The position numbers and the translations under genes are program-made. This document shows, in pieces, positions 36,434 through 45,038 of a stretch of DNA of 64,000 nucleotides. Below the pieces are notes generated by a model. The model was not told where the DNA came from. It made no database searches and saw only the letters and a program-made list of their open reading frames with translations. Source of the stretch: Pedobacter steynii (GTDB taxonomy: Bacteria; Bacteroidota; Bacteroidia; Sphingobacteriales; Sphingobacteriaceae); contig NZ_FNGY01000005.1 of NCBI RefSeq assembly GCF_900103665.1, forward strand, positions 404,641-468,640. Reading direction: 5' to 3'. How positions within the stretch are numbered: position 1 is the first letter of the stretch; every line of letters starts with the position of its first letter.

Positions 36434-37410
36434 CCATCCAATCAGCTGCTATCATTTAGGGCAATATTTTCAGATAGACGGCAAACAGCTTCAGGAACAA
36501 TATAAAGAGCATATCAGCGATTACAATGGCTGGGAGCAGAAAGATTATGCAGCTGAGTGGATGTTATTTACAAAGAATGTCAGTCCATATTTGAGAATAG
36601 ACGAAACTGTTTTATCCAATGGAGAGCTCTATACCATCGTTACTAATAAAGGAGCGAAAGGGCGTAAAGGCGCTATTGTAGCGATGATCAAAGGGACGGT
36701 AGCCGAAGATATCATAAGTGTACTGAAGAAAATCCCGGAAAGACTTCGCAAAAAAAGTACAGGAAGTCACGTTGGATATGGCTGCAAACATGCAGTTGGC
36801 AATCAGGAGATGTTTTACCAATGCAGACAGGGTTATTGACCGTTTTCATATCCAAAAGCTTGCTTATGATGCTGTACAGGAATGCAGGATCAAATATCGA
36901 TGGGAAGCTCTGGATGCAGAAAACGAGGCGATTAAACAGGCAAAGAGAAACAAAACCATCTTCCGTAGGGAAGTACTTTCCAATGGAGATACATTAAAAC
37001 AATTGCTAGCCAGAAGCAGATATTTACTCTTCAAGCACCACAGCAAATGGACCCAGGTTCAGAAAAACCGAGCTGAACTACTTTTTGAGCGATATCCTGA
37101 ATTAAAAAAGGCTTATAAACTATCCCTTAGGTTAGGAGAAATATTTAAGGTGTGTAAGAGCAAGGAGCAGGCTTTTAAAAGACTGGCATTGTGGTATAAT
37201 GATGTGGAAGATGCCGCAATAGAAGCATTCAGGACCGTATCCAGATCCATACACGCTCATTATCTATCTATTCTGAATTTCTTCACTAACAGATCAACCA
37301 ATGCTTCTGCTGAATCTTTCAATGCAAAAGTGAAAGCTTTCAGGGCCACTTCCAGGGGCGTGAGAGATGTCAAATTCTTTCTGTTCAGACTTTCTAAAAT
37401 CTATGCTTAA
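36426..37410 (+). pseudogene. ISL3-type DDE transposase broken at an A7 tract
   Basis: The first part (36426 to about 36750) has YLRIDETVLSNGELY with the first catalytic Asp. The second part, one frame on, has VTLDMAANMQLAIRRC with the second Asp, VIDRFHIQKLAYDAVQ, and the final Glu region STNASAESFNAKVKAF before the stop at 37410. The switch falls at seven A in a row (36750-36756), after codon CGC. Six A would give one uninterrupted frame of about 327 residues. It is therefore either a one-base expansion or a site of transcriptional slippage. As written, translation ends at 36839, before the second and third catalytic residues. Confidence 0.82.
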
Positions 37411-37458
37411 GTTTGCTTCTTCCCAAGAATTCCGCTTGATCCAGAAAAATCTACATAA

Positions 37459-38520
37459 CTATTGCTTGTTTTCGTAAGTATAGGTAATCACATTAGAAAG
37501 ACCGCCTGCATATTGATACCTAACACTTGGTGCTATTTGTATACTTGGAAAGATTGTTGCAATTGTATAGTTTTTTATACTGGGATCTGTAAAAGTTGCC
37601 GAACTTGCTAGGAATAAGGCAGGCCTTGGTGCTCCTGGGATTAATAAGGCCGAAGGGTCAAAAAGTATAGGATGCTGGATGTAGGTTGCTTTGGAAATGC
37701 CACCTGATACGAAATTTGTGATTTTCACAACTTGCGGAACATCTTCGATTATAGCGTATTCATAGTTTTCCGAAGACACTTGATTTCCATTGGAATCCTT
37801 GGTTACTTTACTAATCAGTTGTTTGCCAACTGTTAAGTAGGTATGTGTAGAAAGATTCGTGATACTGGAATTATCCGTATTAAAATTGTAAACCTTATCT
37901 GATGTTAAATTATCATCGGTATAAAAGTACTCTGTAATTGTTTGTAAATTTGAATTTAATGGTGTGTAAACTTCCTTGTTTAAAAATCCCCTCCCGTTAT
38001 AAGAATAGTTAGTCTGGCCAACAGAAAATGTTAAACCATTAATAGGGTTAATAAATTTTGTGTTCTTTATAGTTGCCTGATTGTTCGTGTTGTAAATGAA
38101 TTCAAATAAATCGCTTTTACCTTCTAGACAGGATTTCAGACGAAGCGTTTTATACGGATTTTCGACGATATGATATTTGTAAACTGTAGTTGCATTCATT
38201 GATCCTGTGGTAACACTTATGTTATCGAAAGCCCAATTTGCAGGGGTATTTACTAGCAGGGAAGTTGTCGTTGCTTGTTTAATAGTTAAAGCTATATTGC
38301 CGATTTTAACAATGTTATTGCTTGCAACGGGATCAAAACCAGAACCATTGATTATAAACTCCGATCCTGTAGTAGTTTGGGCCGGAATTAATCCCGAAAT
38401 TTTGACCGAATCCTGAGGAATAGGCTGTTCTGTCTCATTGCTTCTGTTTTTTTTGCAACCGTTTAAGCTAATTAGCGCTATTACCAGCGCAATTAGCTGA
38501 ATTATATATTTTTTTTTCAT
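37459..38520 (-). CDS. IPT/TIG-domain lipoprotein
   Basis: A 353-residue surface or periplasmic lipoprotein with signal MKKKYIIQLIALVIALISLN and lipobox Cys at 22 (LNGC). An IPT/TIG immunoglobulin-like domain lies at about 42-118 (ISGLIPAQTTTGSEFIINGS). The remainder (about 125-353) is beta-rich, like the YD-repeat-type tails of Bacteroidota lipoproteins, and has no catalytic motif. It is visibly more AT-rich than the metabolic genes around it and lies directly against the insertion sequence, which suggests acquisition. Function is unknown; carbohydrate or surface binding is typical of TIG lipoproteins. Confidence 0.8.
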   Translation of the reverse strand: MKKKYIIQLIALVIALISLNGCKKNRSNETEQPIPQDSVKISGLIPAQTTTGSEFIINGSGFDPVASNNIVKIGNIALTIKQATTTSLLVNTPANWAFDNISVTTGSMNATTVYKYHIVENPYKTLRLKSCLEGKSDLFEFIYNTNNQATIKNTKFINPINGLTFSVGQTNYSYNGRGFLNKEVYTPLNSNLQTITEYFYTDDNLTSDKVYNFNTDNSSITNLSTHTYLTVGKQLISKVTKDSNGNQVSSENYEYAIIEDVPQVVKITNFVSGGISKATYIQHPILFDPSALLIPGAPRPALFLASSATFTDPSIKNYTIATIFPSIQIAPSVRYQYAGGLSNVITYTYENKQ

Positions 38521-38856
38521 CGTTTTGTTGATTGGTTAAAAAAATAGTTGAATTGTTATCCTGATTAGAGTTGTTGTTGTGCGTTAAATTATTGTTTGTC
38601 AGTTGATTGAACTAATTTAAGTAAAATGCAGTAGATATCAGAATGAAAGTGTTATGGAAGTTTCAAGGAGCTTATTGCCGATCATCTATTCAATCACGGG
38701 TTATTTTATCCGGTCAACAAAAAATATAAATGCTCTTGTTGTTTACAGGAACTTATTGATGTTTTAATCGACCAGGTTGATTTCGGTATATCTGATGCTT
38801 TATACGCATAGAGAAAATGGTATGATTCATATACTTGATATAAGTATAAAAAGTTA
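38521..38856 (+). other. AT-rich gap with a coding remnant
   Basis: 336 bases between the TIG lipoprotein and the next fragment. Bases 38647-38811 are open in one frame and read a coherent 50-odd residues (SFKELIADHLFNHG, then KYKCSCCLQELIDVLID). There is no start codon, and a TGA lies directly upstream at 38644-38646. It looks like the C-terminal remnant of a lost gene. The first 120 bases show no feature beyond the upstream region of the lipoprotein. Confidence 0.45.
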
Positions 38857-39410
38857 ATGTCCTCAGAAAATTATCTAAATAAGAACTGTACTGAGCTGGA
38901 AGATTTTATCATTTCAATAGAAATAAACTATCTGGATCCGCACAAACTCTGCAAGCTAAATGACATCGTGCCGGAGATATCGCCTACGTGGCATGCTCTG
39001 GTAATCGAGCTGCTTATTGAGTTTGATGCAGCGGGCTGAGACCGGAGAAAGTATCTTCAATTAAAGAAAAATTCGCAGAGTTGGGGTTCTATACAGATGA
39101 CCAGTATAATGAAAGCTTTAATAAGTTCACTGATAGATCAAAAATGGTTTGCCAAACCTGTGGAGAAAAAAGAATGCAAACGTGCAATACAAGTTGGCAC
39201 TATATCGCATGTAGAAAACACGATCTCGAAAATAGGGGTTATGTTCATATCAATGTAAAGACGTTATTTGCATTAAAAAAGAAGCTGAGCCATGAAAAGG
39301 GAATTTCAGCTGCATTAAGCCTGCTCAAGATTCCTCTTGAAGGAACCCACCACCGTGGCGTTGATGATGCAAATAACATCGCCAAAATACTGAACTGGAT
39401 TTTAAATTAG
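38857..39410 (+). pseudogene. Decayed gene: unknown N-part joined out of frame to an ExoIII-type exonuclease tail
   Basis: An ATG at 38857 opens a frame ending TAG-type at 39037-39039 after LLIEFDAAG. A second frame is open from before 39030 to TAG 39408-39410 and reads LRPEKVSSIKEKFAELGFY, a Cys pair in VCQTCGEKRMQTCN, then VHINVKTLFALKKKL and IPLEGTHHRGVDDANNIAKI. The last segment matches the C-terminal end of KapD-like DEDDh 3'-5' exonucleases, where H-x4-D is the ExoIII motif. The ExoI motif (D-x-E) and about 120 N-terminal residues are missing. A one-base frame break near 39030 joins the two parts. A functional enzyme is unlikely. Confidence 0.65.
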
Positions 39411-39413
39411 AAT

Positions 39414-39854
39414 ATGGAAAAACCTAAGCCTGTACATCCCGATTTCTTTAGCTTATTGATCTTGAAGGACCAAAATATAATTGAACTCTTTTGCGATTTA
39501 AGGGCTTTCCTGCTCGAGATACACCCGGAAAGTAATGAATTGTTGTATCATACTCATGCCCTGACAACCGCCTTTTCCATCTCTGAGAAACTGGGTGATG
39601 CATATTGTATGATCCCCATATACACCAATCATTTAAATTTAGGTTTCACTAAAGGGACACTTTTGGACGACCCGCAGCATTTACTGGTTGGTACAGGAAA
39701 TCTCATCCGGCATATTCCCGTAAAAACGCCGTCAGACTATAGAAATGATGAGGTGATACAACTGATCAAAGCATCAGTAGAGTTTGCAGTCAAAAACATG
39801 GAAAAGCCTACGAAATCCGTTGGAAAGACCATTTCTAAAATTAAGAAAGCTTAG
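39414..39854 (+). CDS. DUF1801-family protein
   Basis: A 146-residue cytoplasmic protein. The central stretch LNLGFTKGTLLDDPQHLLVG and the following RHIPVKTPSDY match the DUF1801/YdhG fold, a small alpha-beta domain of unknown function. A basic C-terminal tail (about 130-146) ends ISKIKKA. It starts three bases after the exonuclease remnant. A second, shorter DUF1801 protein is encoded at 47485. No partner gene suggests a role. Confidence 0.8.
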   Translation: MEKPKPVHPDFFSLLILKDQNIIELFCDLRAFLLEIHPESNELLYHTHALTTAFSISEKLGDAYCMIPIYTNHLNLGFTKGTLLDDPQHLLVGTGNLIRHIPVKTPSDYRNDEVIQLIKASVEFAVKNMEKPTKSVGKTISKIKKA

Positions 39855-40054
39855 TGCTTATGAAGGGGTTGGAAATCTATAGCTAAATAGCGATTTACCG
39901 GCCGTTGGTATCTGGTTTTAAGAAACCGGAAAGGAAATCCCTATTTCCATACGTCGAAGAGATGATGTGATGGACTTTCTGGATTCCTTTCAGACGGTCT
40001 GAAGCGCTTCTGATGAACATAGAAAGATTGGGCCGTCTTTTCCTGTTGAAATAA

Positions 40055-40062
40055 TAAATTTG
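40055..40062 (+). promoter_or_regulatory. -7 box of the DUF3078-SMR pair
   Basis: TAAATTTG, 50 bases before the ATG at 40113. The nearest upstream TTG (40028-40030) is 24 bases away, slightly long. The rest of the 258-base gap (39855-40112) shows no convincing gene. Confidence 0.4.
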
Positions 40063-40112
40063 TAATTTCACGACATTACCTATCTATTCTATACTTCATC
40101 AATCATTTATCT

Positions 40113-41000
40113 ATGAAAAAGACAGCGCTACTTTTGATCATCTCCTGTTTTAGCCTGATCGGCTATGCCCAGGACCCCGCGGCTTTGGACACCACAAAAA
40201 AATGGACCATCCATGGAGAAAATACCTTTTTAATTAACCAGAGTTCCTTTTCGAACTGGTCTGCAGGCGGCGTAAATGCTTTTGCCGGGAACCTGCTTTT
40301 TAATTACGATTTCAATTATAAGAAAGATAAATGGAGCTGGGACAATAAAGCGATTGTCGGTTTCGGATTGAGCAAACAGGAAGATGTGGGTGTTCGCAAG
40401 AATGATGATAAAATCATTCTGAACAGTTTAGTCGGATATAAAGCGGCTAAATACTGGATGTACACCTTCTATGCTAATTTCCAGACGCAGTTTGCGAATG
40501 GTTATTCTTACAACGCGAATGGAACAAAAACATTAATTTCGAAAGCTTTTGCACCTGCATACCTTACTTTCGGACCTGGTTTTGCTTACAAACGTTCTGA
40601 TAATTTCAGGATTAATATCTCTCCTGCAGCTTCCAGGATTGTGATTGTTGCTAACGATTCGCTTTCCAAACAAGGCGCTTTTGGAGTTAAGCAGGGAAAA
40701 ACAACTGATTTCCAGTTTGGAGCCTCATTAGATGCCTATTATAAAGTAAACCTGATGGAAAATATCAGCTTTGAAAATATTCTGAAACTATATGCCAACT
40801 ACCTTGACAAACCACAAAATGTGGTTACTGATTATACAGGCAACCTGTTTATGAAGGTAAATAAGTTTGTTACTGTAAATGCCGGTGTACAATTGATCTA
40901 TGATGATAAAACTGAAATCCTTAGAAAAGATGGTATACGTAAAGGCCCGGCTTTGCAGGTGAAACAGATTTTTGGAGCCGGACTGACTTATAAATTCTAA
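40113..41000 (+). CDS. DUF3078 outer-membrane beta-barrel protein
   Basis: A 295-residue protein with signal peptide ending GYAQ (residue about 20). The N-terminal mature part has NQSSFSNWSAGGVNAFAGN, a signature of DUF3078 proteins in Bacteroidota. The rest is alternating beta-strands with aromatic girdle residues, and the chain ends in YKF, as barrel proteins do. Function is unknown. The SMR pump gene begins two bases after its stop, so the two are co-transcribed. Confidence 0.85.
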   Translation: MKKTALLLIISCFSLIGYAQDPAALDTTKKWTIHGENTFLINQSSFSNWSAGGVNAFAGNLLFNYDFNYKKDKWSWDNKAIVGFGLSKQEDVGVRKNDDKIILNSLVGYKAAKYWMYTFYANFQTQFANGYSYNANGTKTLISKAFAPAYLTFGPGFAYKRSDNFRINISPAASRIVIVANDSLSKQGAFGVKQGKTTDFQFGASLDAYYKVNLMENISFENILKLYANYLDKPQNVVTDYTGNLFMKVNKFVTVNAGVQLIYDDKTEILRKDGIRKGPALQVKQIFGAGLTYKF

Positions 41001-41002
41001 AT

Positions 41003-41332
41003 ATGAAATTTATCTATTTATTTGTAGCGATTACTGCCGAAGTAATCGCTACAAGTGCTTTAAAGGCATCGGAACAGTTTTCTAAACTGATTCCTTCCCT
41101 TATTGTAATTGCGGGTTATATGATCGCCTTTTATTTTCTCAGCCTCACTTTGAGAACCATGCAGGTCGGTATCGCCTATGCATTGTGGTCGGGTGTCGGT
41201 ATTGTACTGGTTTCTGCTGCCGGATATTTTTTATATCAGCAAAAGCTGGATTTGCCGGCAGTTCTGGGAATTTCACTGATCATCCTTGGGGTGATCGTGA
41301 TCAATGTGTTTTCTAAATCGGCATCACATTAG
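41003..41332 (+). CDS. SMR-family efflux protein (EmrE/QacE-like)
   Basis: A 109-residue protein with four membrane helices. Glu13 in AITAEVIATSALKAS is the proton/substrate-coupling residue of the family. The GIAYALWSGVGIVLVSAAG segment in helices 3 is also conserved. Such dimers exchange protons for quaternary ammonium cations, guanidinium or polyamines. Its stop codon lies in a hairpin shared with the convergent LysR gene. Confidence 0.92.
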   Translation: MKFIYLFVAITAEVIATSALKASEQFSKLIPSLIVIAGYMIAFYFLSLTLRTMQVGIAYALWSGVGIVLVSAAGYFLYQQKLDLPAVLGISLIILGVIVINVFSKSASH

Positions 41333-41351
41333 GCGCCGAAAAAGCGCCTAA
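41329..41351. terminator. Hairpin spanning both stop codons of convergent SMR and LysR genes
   Basis: TTAGGCGC and GCGCCTAA form eight pairs around CGAAAAA. Each arm contains the stop codon of one gene. There is no T tract, so it may be a weak or purely structural terminator. Confidence 0.45.
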
Positions 41352-42244
41352 ACCATTTCTTTGATGAAGATTTCTTCAATCATTTTGATCTCAGCTGCGT
41401 AGCTGGTTTTTTTGCGGGTTGAAAAATAGAGGGTGTTCTCAATTACATCATTTCCTTCCCAGATCACTTTAATGTTGCCGCTCTCGATCTCTTTTCTGCA
41501 TAAAAAATCAGGAATGATGGCTACTCCGTTTTGCTCACTGATACAACGCACAATAGAGCTCAGGTTGGGTACAATGTAGTTTGGTTTAAAATCCGGGCGC
41601 TTATTGAAGTTGAGGTGCCAGAATCGCCTTAAATGTTCCATGTCTGCGGTGGTACCATACCAGGTCTGTTTTTTAAGCCAGGCATGGATCTCTTCCATTT
41701 TCTTTTCTTTAAGGAGTTCATCAAAACCGGCAGTTGGTGTTGCCGATCCGCCTACCAATACGATTTTCTCTTTGGAGAAAGGAAGGTAATTGATGTTATT
41801 GGAATCCCCTTTCTGAGGGGTAATAATTAAATCAAGAATGCCATTGTCCAGGTCACTCAGCATTTCGGGATATTCTCCAAATTTGATGATGACATTGAAA
41901 GGAAGTGTCGGCAGGTAGGATTCTAACGTAAATTGAAAAGTCTCAAAACACATTCCGATACTGATGGTAGGGGTGTCTTTTTCTGTGCTCTTATGAAAAT
42001 GGTGTTCCGCAGCTTCCAGTTTGGTGACCGCATCCAGTACATAATTGTAAAGTACTTTGCCGCGCTCTGTGGAGACCATTCTTCTGGAAGTCCGGTCAAA
42101 TAGTTTATAACCTACATAAGCTTCCAGAGAATTTAAATGCAGACTGACCCCGGGTTGAGAAATGTACAATACTTCAGCTGCTCCGGTTAGGGTTCCGGTT
42201 TCGTAAATCGCTTTAAATGTTCTGAACCATTCTAGATTAACCAT
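41348..42244 (-). CDS. LysR-family transcriptional regulator
   Basis: A 298-residue LysR regulator. The winged helix (1-60) has FRTFKAIYETGTLTGAAEVL and LHLNSLEAYVGYKLFDRTSR. The rest is a periplasmic-binding-like effector domain. It is divergent from the flavodoxin-fold quinone reductase gene, with a near-perfect 18-base palindrome between them. LysR proteins in this position usually activate the divergent gene and repress themselves. The effector is probably a quinone, electrophile or redox stress, judged only from the neighbours. Confidence 0.92.
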   Translation of the reverse strand: MVNLEWFRTFKAIYETGTLTGAAEVLYISQPGVSLHLNSLEAYVGYKLFDRTSRRMVSTERGKVLYNYVLDAVTKLEAAEHHFHKSTEKDTPTISIGMCFETFQFTLESYLPTLPFNVIIKFGEYPEMLSDLDNGILDLIITPQKGDSNNINYLPFSKEKIVLVGGSATPTAGFDELLKEKKMEEIHAWLKKQTWYGTTADMEHLRRFWHLNFNKRPDFKPNYIVPNLSSIVRCISEQNGVAIIPDFLCRKEIESGNIKVIWEGNDVIENTLYFSTRKKTSYAAEIKMIEEIFIKEMV

Positions 42245-42252
42245 GATCTTGT

Positions 42253-42321
42253 GTATTATAATTATGATACAAAGGTATGATTTAAGTTATTTTAATTATA
42301 CATCTTCTTGCCATAATTTTG
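42253..42321. promoter_or_regulatory. Divergent LysR / quinone-reductase promoters with 18-base palindrome
   Basis: GTATTATAATTATGATAC (42253-42270) is palindromic except one base pair. Next to it, CAAAGGTA (42270-42277) is a minus-strand -7 box for lysR whose start would fall inside the palindrome. On the plus strand TAATTTTG (42314-42321) is the -7 box for the reductase gene. No -33 TTG is present there, as expected for an activated promoter. Confidence 0.55.
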
Positions 42322-42348
42322 TGGTCACAATACAAAAATAAAAGAGAA

Positions 42349-42963
42349 ATGAAAATATTCATCATAAACGGCGGACAGGTTTTTGGTCATTCAGGTGGTC
42401 GTTTTAATGCAACAATCACTGCGGAAACCATTGCTTTCTTTGAAAGCCAGCCAGAGTTTGAAGTCAGAACAACGAGTATAAATGACGATTATAATCCAAC
42501 AGAAGAAGTAGAAAAATATATCTGGGCAGATGTCGTGATTTATCATACACCGATCTGGTGGTTCCAGGTGCCACATGGCCTTAAAAAATATATTGATGTC
42601 GTATTTACTGCAGGGCATAATAAAGGCATCTATAAAAGCGACGGACGTTCTGCAAAGAATCCTGCAATCAATTATGGTACAGGAGGAATGCTCCATGGGA
42701 AAAAGTATTTGTTAACTACCTCATGGAATGCGCCTAAAGAAGCATTTACCCTACCCGGTGAGTTTTTTAACGAAAAAAGCGTAGACGAAGGGCCTTTATT
42801 CGGATTTCATCGCATGAACGCATTTACGGGGATGAAACCTTTACCAGGCATCCATTTCCATGATGTGGAAAAGAATGCGGATATCGAAACTGATCTGAAA
42901 CGTTACAGATACCATTTGGAAGAGACCTTTGTGGGGCAATTACAAGAAGAAAATAGCTTATAA
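42349..42963 (+). CDS. MdaB-like NAD(P)H quinone reductase
   Basis: A 204-residue flavodoxin-fold enzyme. I start at ATG 42349 (MKIFIINGG), because the upstream GTG 42319 lies inside the -7 box. FNATITAETIAFF, IYHTPIWWFQVPHGLKKYID and the NYGTGGMLHGKKYLLTTSWN stretch match MdaB, which binds FAD and reduces quinones by two electrons. It begins the first transcript of the redox cluster, followed 17 bases later by an aldo/keto reductase. It protects against quinone or electrophile stress in other bacteria. Confidence 0.88.
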   Translation: MKIFIINGGQVFGHSGGRFNATITAETIAFFESQPEFEVRTTSINDDYNPTEEVEKYIWADVVIYHTPIWWFQVPHGLKKYIDVVFTAGHNKGIYKSDGRSAKNPAINYGTGGMLHGKKYLLTTSWNAPKEAFTLPGEFFNEKSVDEGPLFGFHRMNAFTGMKPLPGIHFHDVEKNADIETDLKRYRYHLEETFVGQLQEENSL

Positions 42964-42980
42964 ATACTGAAAATAAAGAA

Positions 42981-43970
42981 ATGGAATATAGAAAATTAGG
43001 TAAATCAGACCTGGAGTTGTCTGCGATCACTTACGGTGCATTTGCGATCGGTGGTACCATGTGGGGAGGAAATGAGAAACAAAATTCAATAGCTGCGATT
43101 CATGCGGCTTTAGATCATGGAGTAAGTACCATTGATACCGCACCTTTTTATGGCTTTGGTTTGAGTGAGGAACTGATTGGTGAAGCGATCAAGGGGAAAG
43201 ACAGAAGTAAAATTCAGATCCTGAATAAATTTGGGCTGGTATGGGACCAGAGCAATCAAGGGAAAGGAGAACATTTCTTTGATGCGGAAGAGAATGGAAA
43301 GACCTTGCCAATTTACAAGTATGCTGCAAAAGCCAATGTGATCAAGGAAGTCGAGGAAAGTTTAAAGCGCCTGGGTACGGATTACGTTGATTTATTGCAA
43401 TTGCACTGGCCGGATGCCAGCACGCCGATTGATGAAACTATGGAAGCTTTGGAATCGCTGATTCAACAAGGTAAGATCAGGGCAGCAGGGGTGAGCAATT
43501 ATGACCTTGATCAAATGAAAACTGCAAATGAAACCATCGCCCTTTCTTCCAATCAGCTTGCTTATAGCATGCTCAACAGGGAGATTGCTGATGATATCAT
43601 TCCATATGCAATAGAGAATGATATCTCTATCATTGCTTACAGTCCATTGGAAAGAGGATTGCTGACGGGAAAGTATTTTAAAGATGCGACATTAAAAGCA
43701 AACGATCATCGAAATGGCTACTTCGGTCAGTTTGATGCGGAAAAAGTGAAAAGCTTTTTAGCGGCCATTCAGCCTGTCGCCGATGCGAAAAATGCATCCT
43801 TATCTCAGTTGGTTTTGCGCTGGACAACCCTTCAGCCGGGAATCACTATTGTACTGGCAGGAGCGAGAGATGCAAGCCAGGCCATCGATAATGCCAAGGC
43901 AATGGACATCACTTTTAAAAGAGATGAAATCGATTATATCAATGAACAGTTGAATAAGATCAGCTTCTAA
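42981..43970 (+). CDS. Aldo/keto reductase
   Basis: A 329-residue NADPH-dependent TIM-barrel oxidoreductase. The catalytic Asp-Tyr-Lys-His set is visible as DTAPFYGFGLSEELIGEA (Asp, Tyr), ILNKFGLVW (Lys) and LLQLHWPD (His). The NADPH site includes YSPLERGLLTGKY and the C-terminal VLAGARDASQAIDNAKA. It probably reduces reactive aldehydes or ketones. It follows the MdaB-like gene by 17 bases and is followed by a hairpin, ending the first transcript. Confidence 0.93.
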   Translation: MEYRKLGKSDLELSAITYGAFAIGGTMWGGNEKQNSIAAIHAALDHGVSTIDTAPFYGFGLSEELIGEAIKGKDRSKIQILNKFGLVWDQSNQGKGEHFFDAEENGKTLPIYKYAAKANVIKEVEESLKRLGTDYVDLLQLHWPDASTPIDETMEALESLIQQGKIRAAGVSNYDLDQMKTANETIALSSNQLAYSMLNREIADDIIPYAIENDISIIAYSPLERGLLTGKYFKDATLKANDHRNGYFGQFDAEKVKSFLAAIQPVADAKNASLSQLVLRWTTLQPGITIVLAGARDASQAIDNAKAMDITFKRDEIDYINEQLNKISF

Positions 43971-43988
43971 GCATACCAACGTACATAA

Positions 43989-44028
43989 GGCGCCCGGCTT
44001 CCTTTTGGAGGCAGGGCGTTTTGTTTTT
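43989..44028 (+). terminator. Possible terminator after the aldo/keto reductase gene
   Basis: GGCGCCCGGCTTCC, TTTT loop, GGAGGCAGGGCG with mismatches, then TTTTGTTTTT. Confidence 0.5.
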
Positions 44029-44111
44029 AAGGCGAAAGGTGCTTTCTGCTTCATAAGGCGAACATTTAATATTAACTTAGGCATTAAAATCAGGCTTTAC
44101 CAAAAGAAGTC

Positions 44112-44123
44112 GTGACGGGTCAC
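44112..44123 (+). promoter_or_regulatory. Palindrome upstream of the pirin gene
   Basis: GTGAC-GG-GTCAC, a perfect 12-base inverted repeat whose last base is 16 before the pirin ATG. This position fits an operator. It is not the N6-spaced CRP/FNR form. Confidence 0.35.
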
Positions 44124-44138
44124 AAAATCTAATTCAGC

Positions 44139-45029
44139 ATGTCAAATATTAAATTGATTATCGAAGAAAGGCCAAGCAATATTGGCAATTTTATGGTAGG
44201 CAGACTTTTACCATTCCGGGAGAAGAGAATGGTGGGGCCCTTTTCATTTATTGATCATATGGGGCCTATTTGTCTGAGTGACCATGAGAATTTAGACGTT
44301 CCACCTCATCCACATATTGGCCTCTCTACACTTACCTATCTTTTTGAGGGAAGTATTATGCATAAAGACAGCCTTGGGACTGAGGTCGAAATAAAACCGG
44401 GACAAGTAAACTGGATGACTGCAGGAAGCGGAATTGTTCATTCTGAACGGACACCTTCCTACCTTAGAGACTCAGATAAAATGCTTCATGGACTGCAGAT
44501 TTGGGTGGCATTACCTGCTGCACTGGAAAAAATGGCGCCCGAATTCTACCATGCCGGAGAGGAAGATATTCCCTCATGGGAAGAAAATGGAATCGCCTTT
44601 AAACTAATTGCCGGTGAAGCTTTCGGAAGAAAATCTCCGGTGCCGGTTTATAGTCCGCTTTATTTTCTGGAGTTGAAAACAACCAGCCGGCAGACGGTAA
44701 CCATCGGTGCTGATTTGTTCGGAGAAAGTGCTTTGTACATTCTGGAAGGAGCAATTGAAAGCGAAGGTTATACTTATGAGCCTAAGCAGATCCTGGTGGC
44801 TAAAGACACCAAACTTTGTGAATTCGTGATGCAGGAAAATACGACCATTTATATCTTTGGAGGAGAGCCTTTTCCTGAAGAACGGATCATTTACTGGAAT
44901 TTTGTGGCCTCAACAAGAGAACGGATTGAAGAAGCGAAGACCATGTGGCTGGAACAATCATTCGCAAGAGTGCCTGGGGAAACTGACTTTGTACCGCTTC
45001 CGGAACAGGGGAAAAACATTAAAAATTAA
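44139..45029 (+). CDS. Pirin-family protein (bicupin)
   Basis: A 296-residue two-cupin protein. The first cupin holds the metal motif PPHPHIGLSTLTYLFEG and a third His in GSGIVHSERTP, so an iron site with His/His/His/Glu is likely. The second cupin (about 165-285) lacks a clear metal motif. Pirins include quercetin dioxygenases and redox sensors. It begins a second transcript of three genes (pirin, acetyltransferase, flavin reductase) with gaps of 9 and 18 bases. Confidence 0.92.
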   Translation: MSNIKLIIEERPSNIGNFMVGRLLPFREKRMVGPFSFIDHMGPICLSDHENLDVPPHPHIGLSTLTYLFEGSIMHKDSLGTEVEIKPGQVNWMTAGSGIVHSERTPSYLRDSDKMLHGLQIWVALPAALEKMAPEFYHAGEEDIPSWEENGIAFKLIAGEAFGRKSPVPVYSPLYFLELKTTSRQTVTIGADLFGESALYILEGAIESEGYTYEPKQILVAKDTKLCEFVMQENTTIYIFGGEPFPEERIIYWNFVASTRERIEEAKTMWLEQSFARVPGETDFVPLPEQGKNIKN

Positions 45030-45038
45030 ATTATACCT

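Larger units (their letters stand above)
36006..37442 (+). mobile_element. Insertion sequence, ISAon1-like (ISL3-type transposase), degraded
   Basis: A 1437-base element bounded by inverted repeats. GGATCAAGCGGAATTCTT starts at 36006, and its exact reverse complement AAGAATTCCGCTTGATCC ends at 37442. The similarity continues imperfectly inward (GGGGAAGG against CTTCTTCCC). Inside are a short N-terminal transposase ORF and a DDE transposase ORF, both frameshifted. Flanks (GTAAACTC left, AGAAAAAT right) show no target duplication, so flanking sequence may have been rearranged. The element sits 68 bases downstream of tRNA-Asn and starts the accessory patch. Confidence 0.85.

Noticed and set aside
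35998..37450. Target-site duplication of the insertion sequence
   Set aside because: The eight bases on each side (GTAAACTC and AGAAAAAT) do not match, so no duplication can be claimed.
39855..40112. Possible small gene between the DUF1801 and DUF3078 genes
   Set aside because: Short open stretches exist, but none has a start codon with a recognisable product; treated as intergenic.
44112..44123. GTGAC-GG-GTCAC as a CRP/FNR site
   Set aside because: The spacing is two bases, not six, so it does not fit that family; kept only as an unassigned palindrome.
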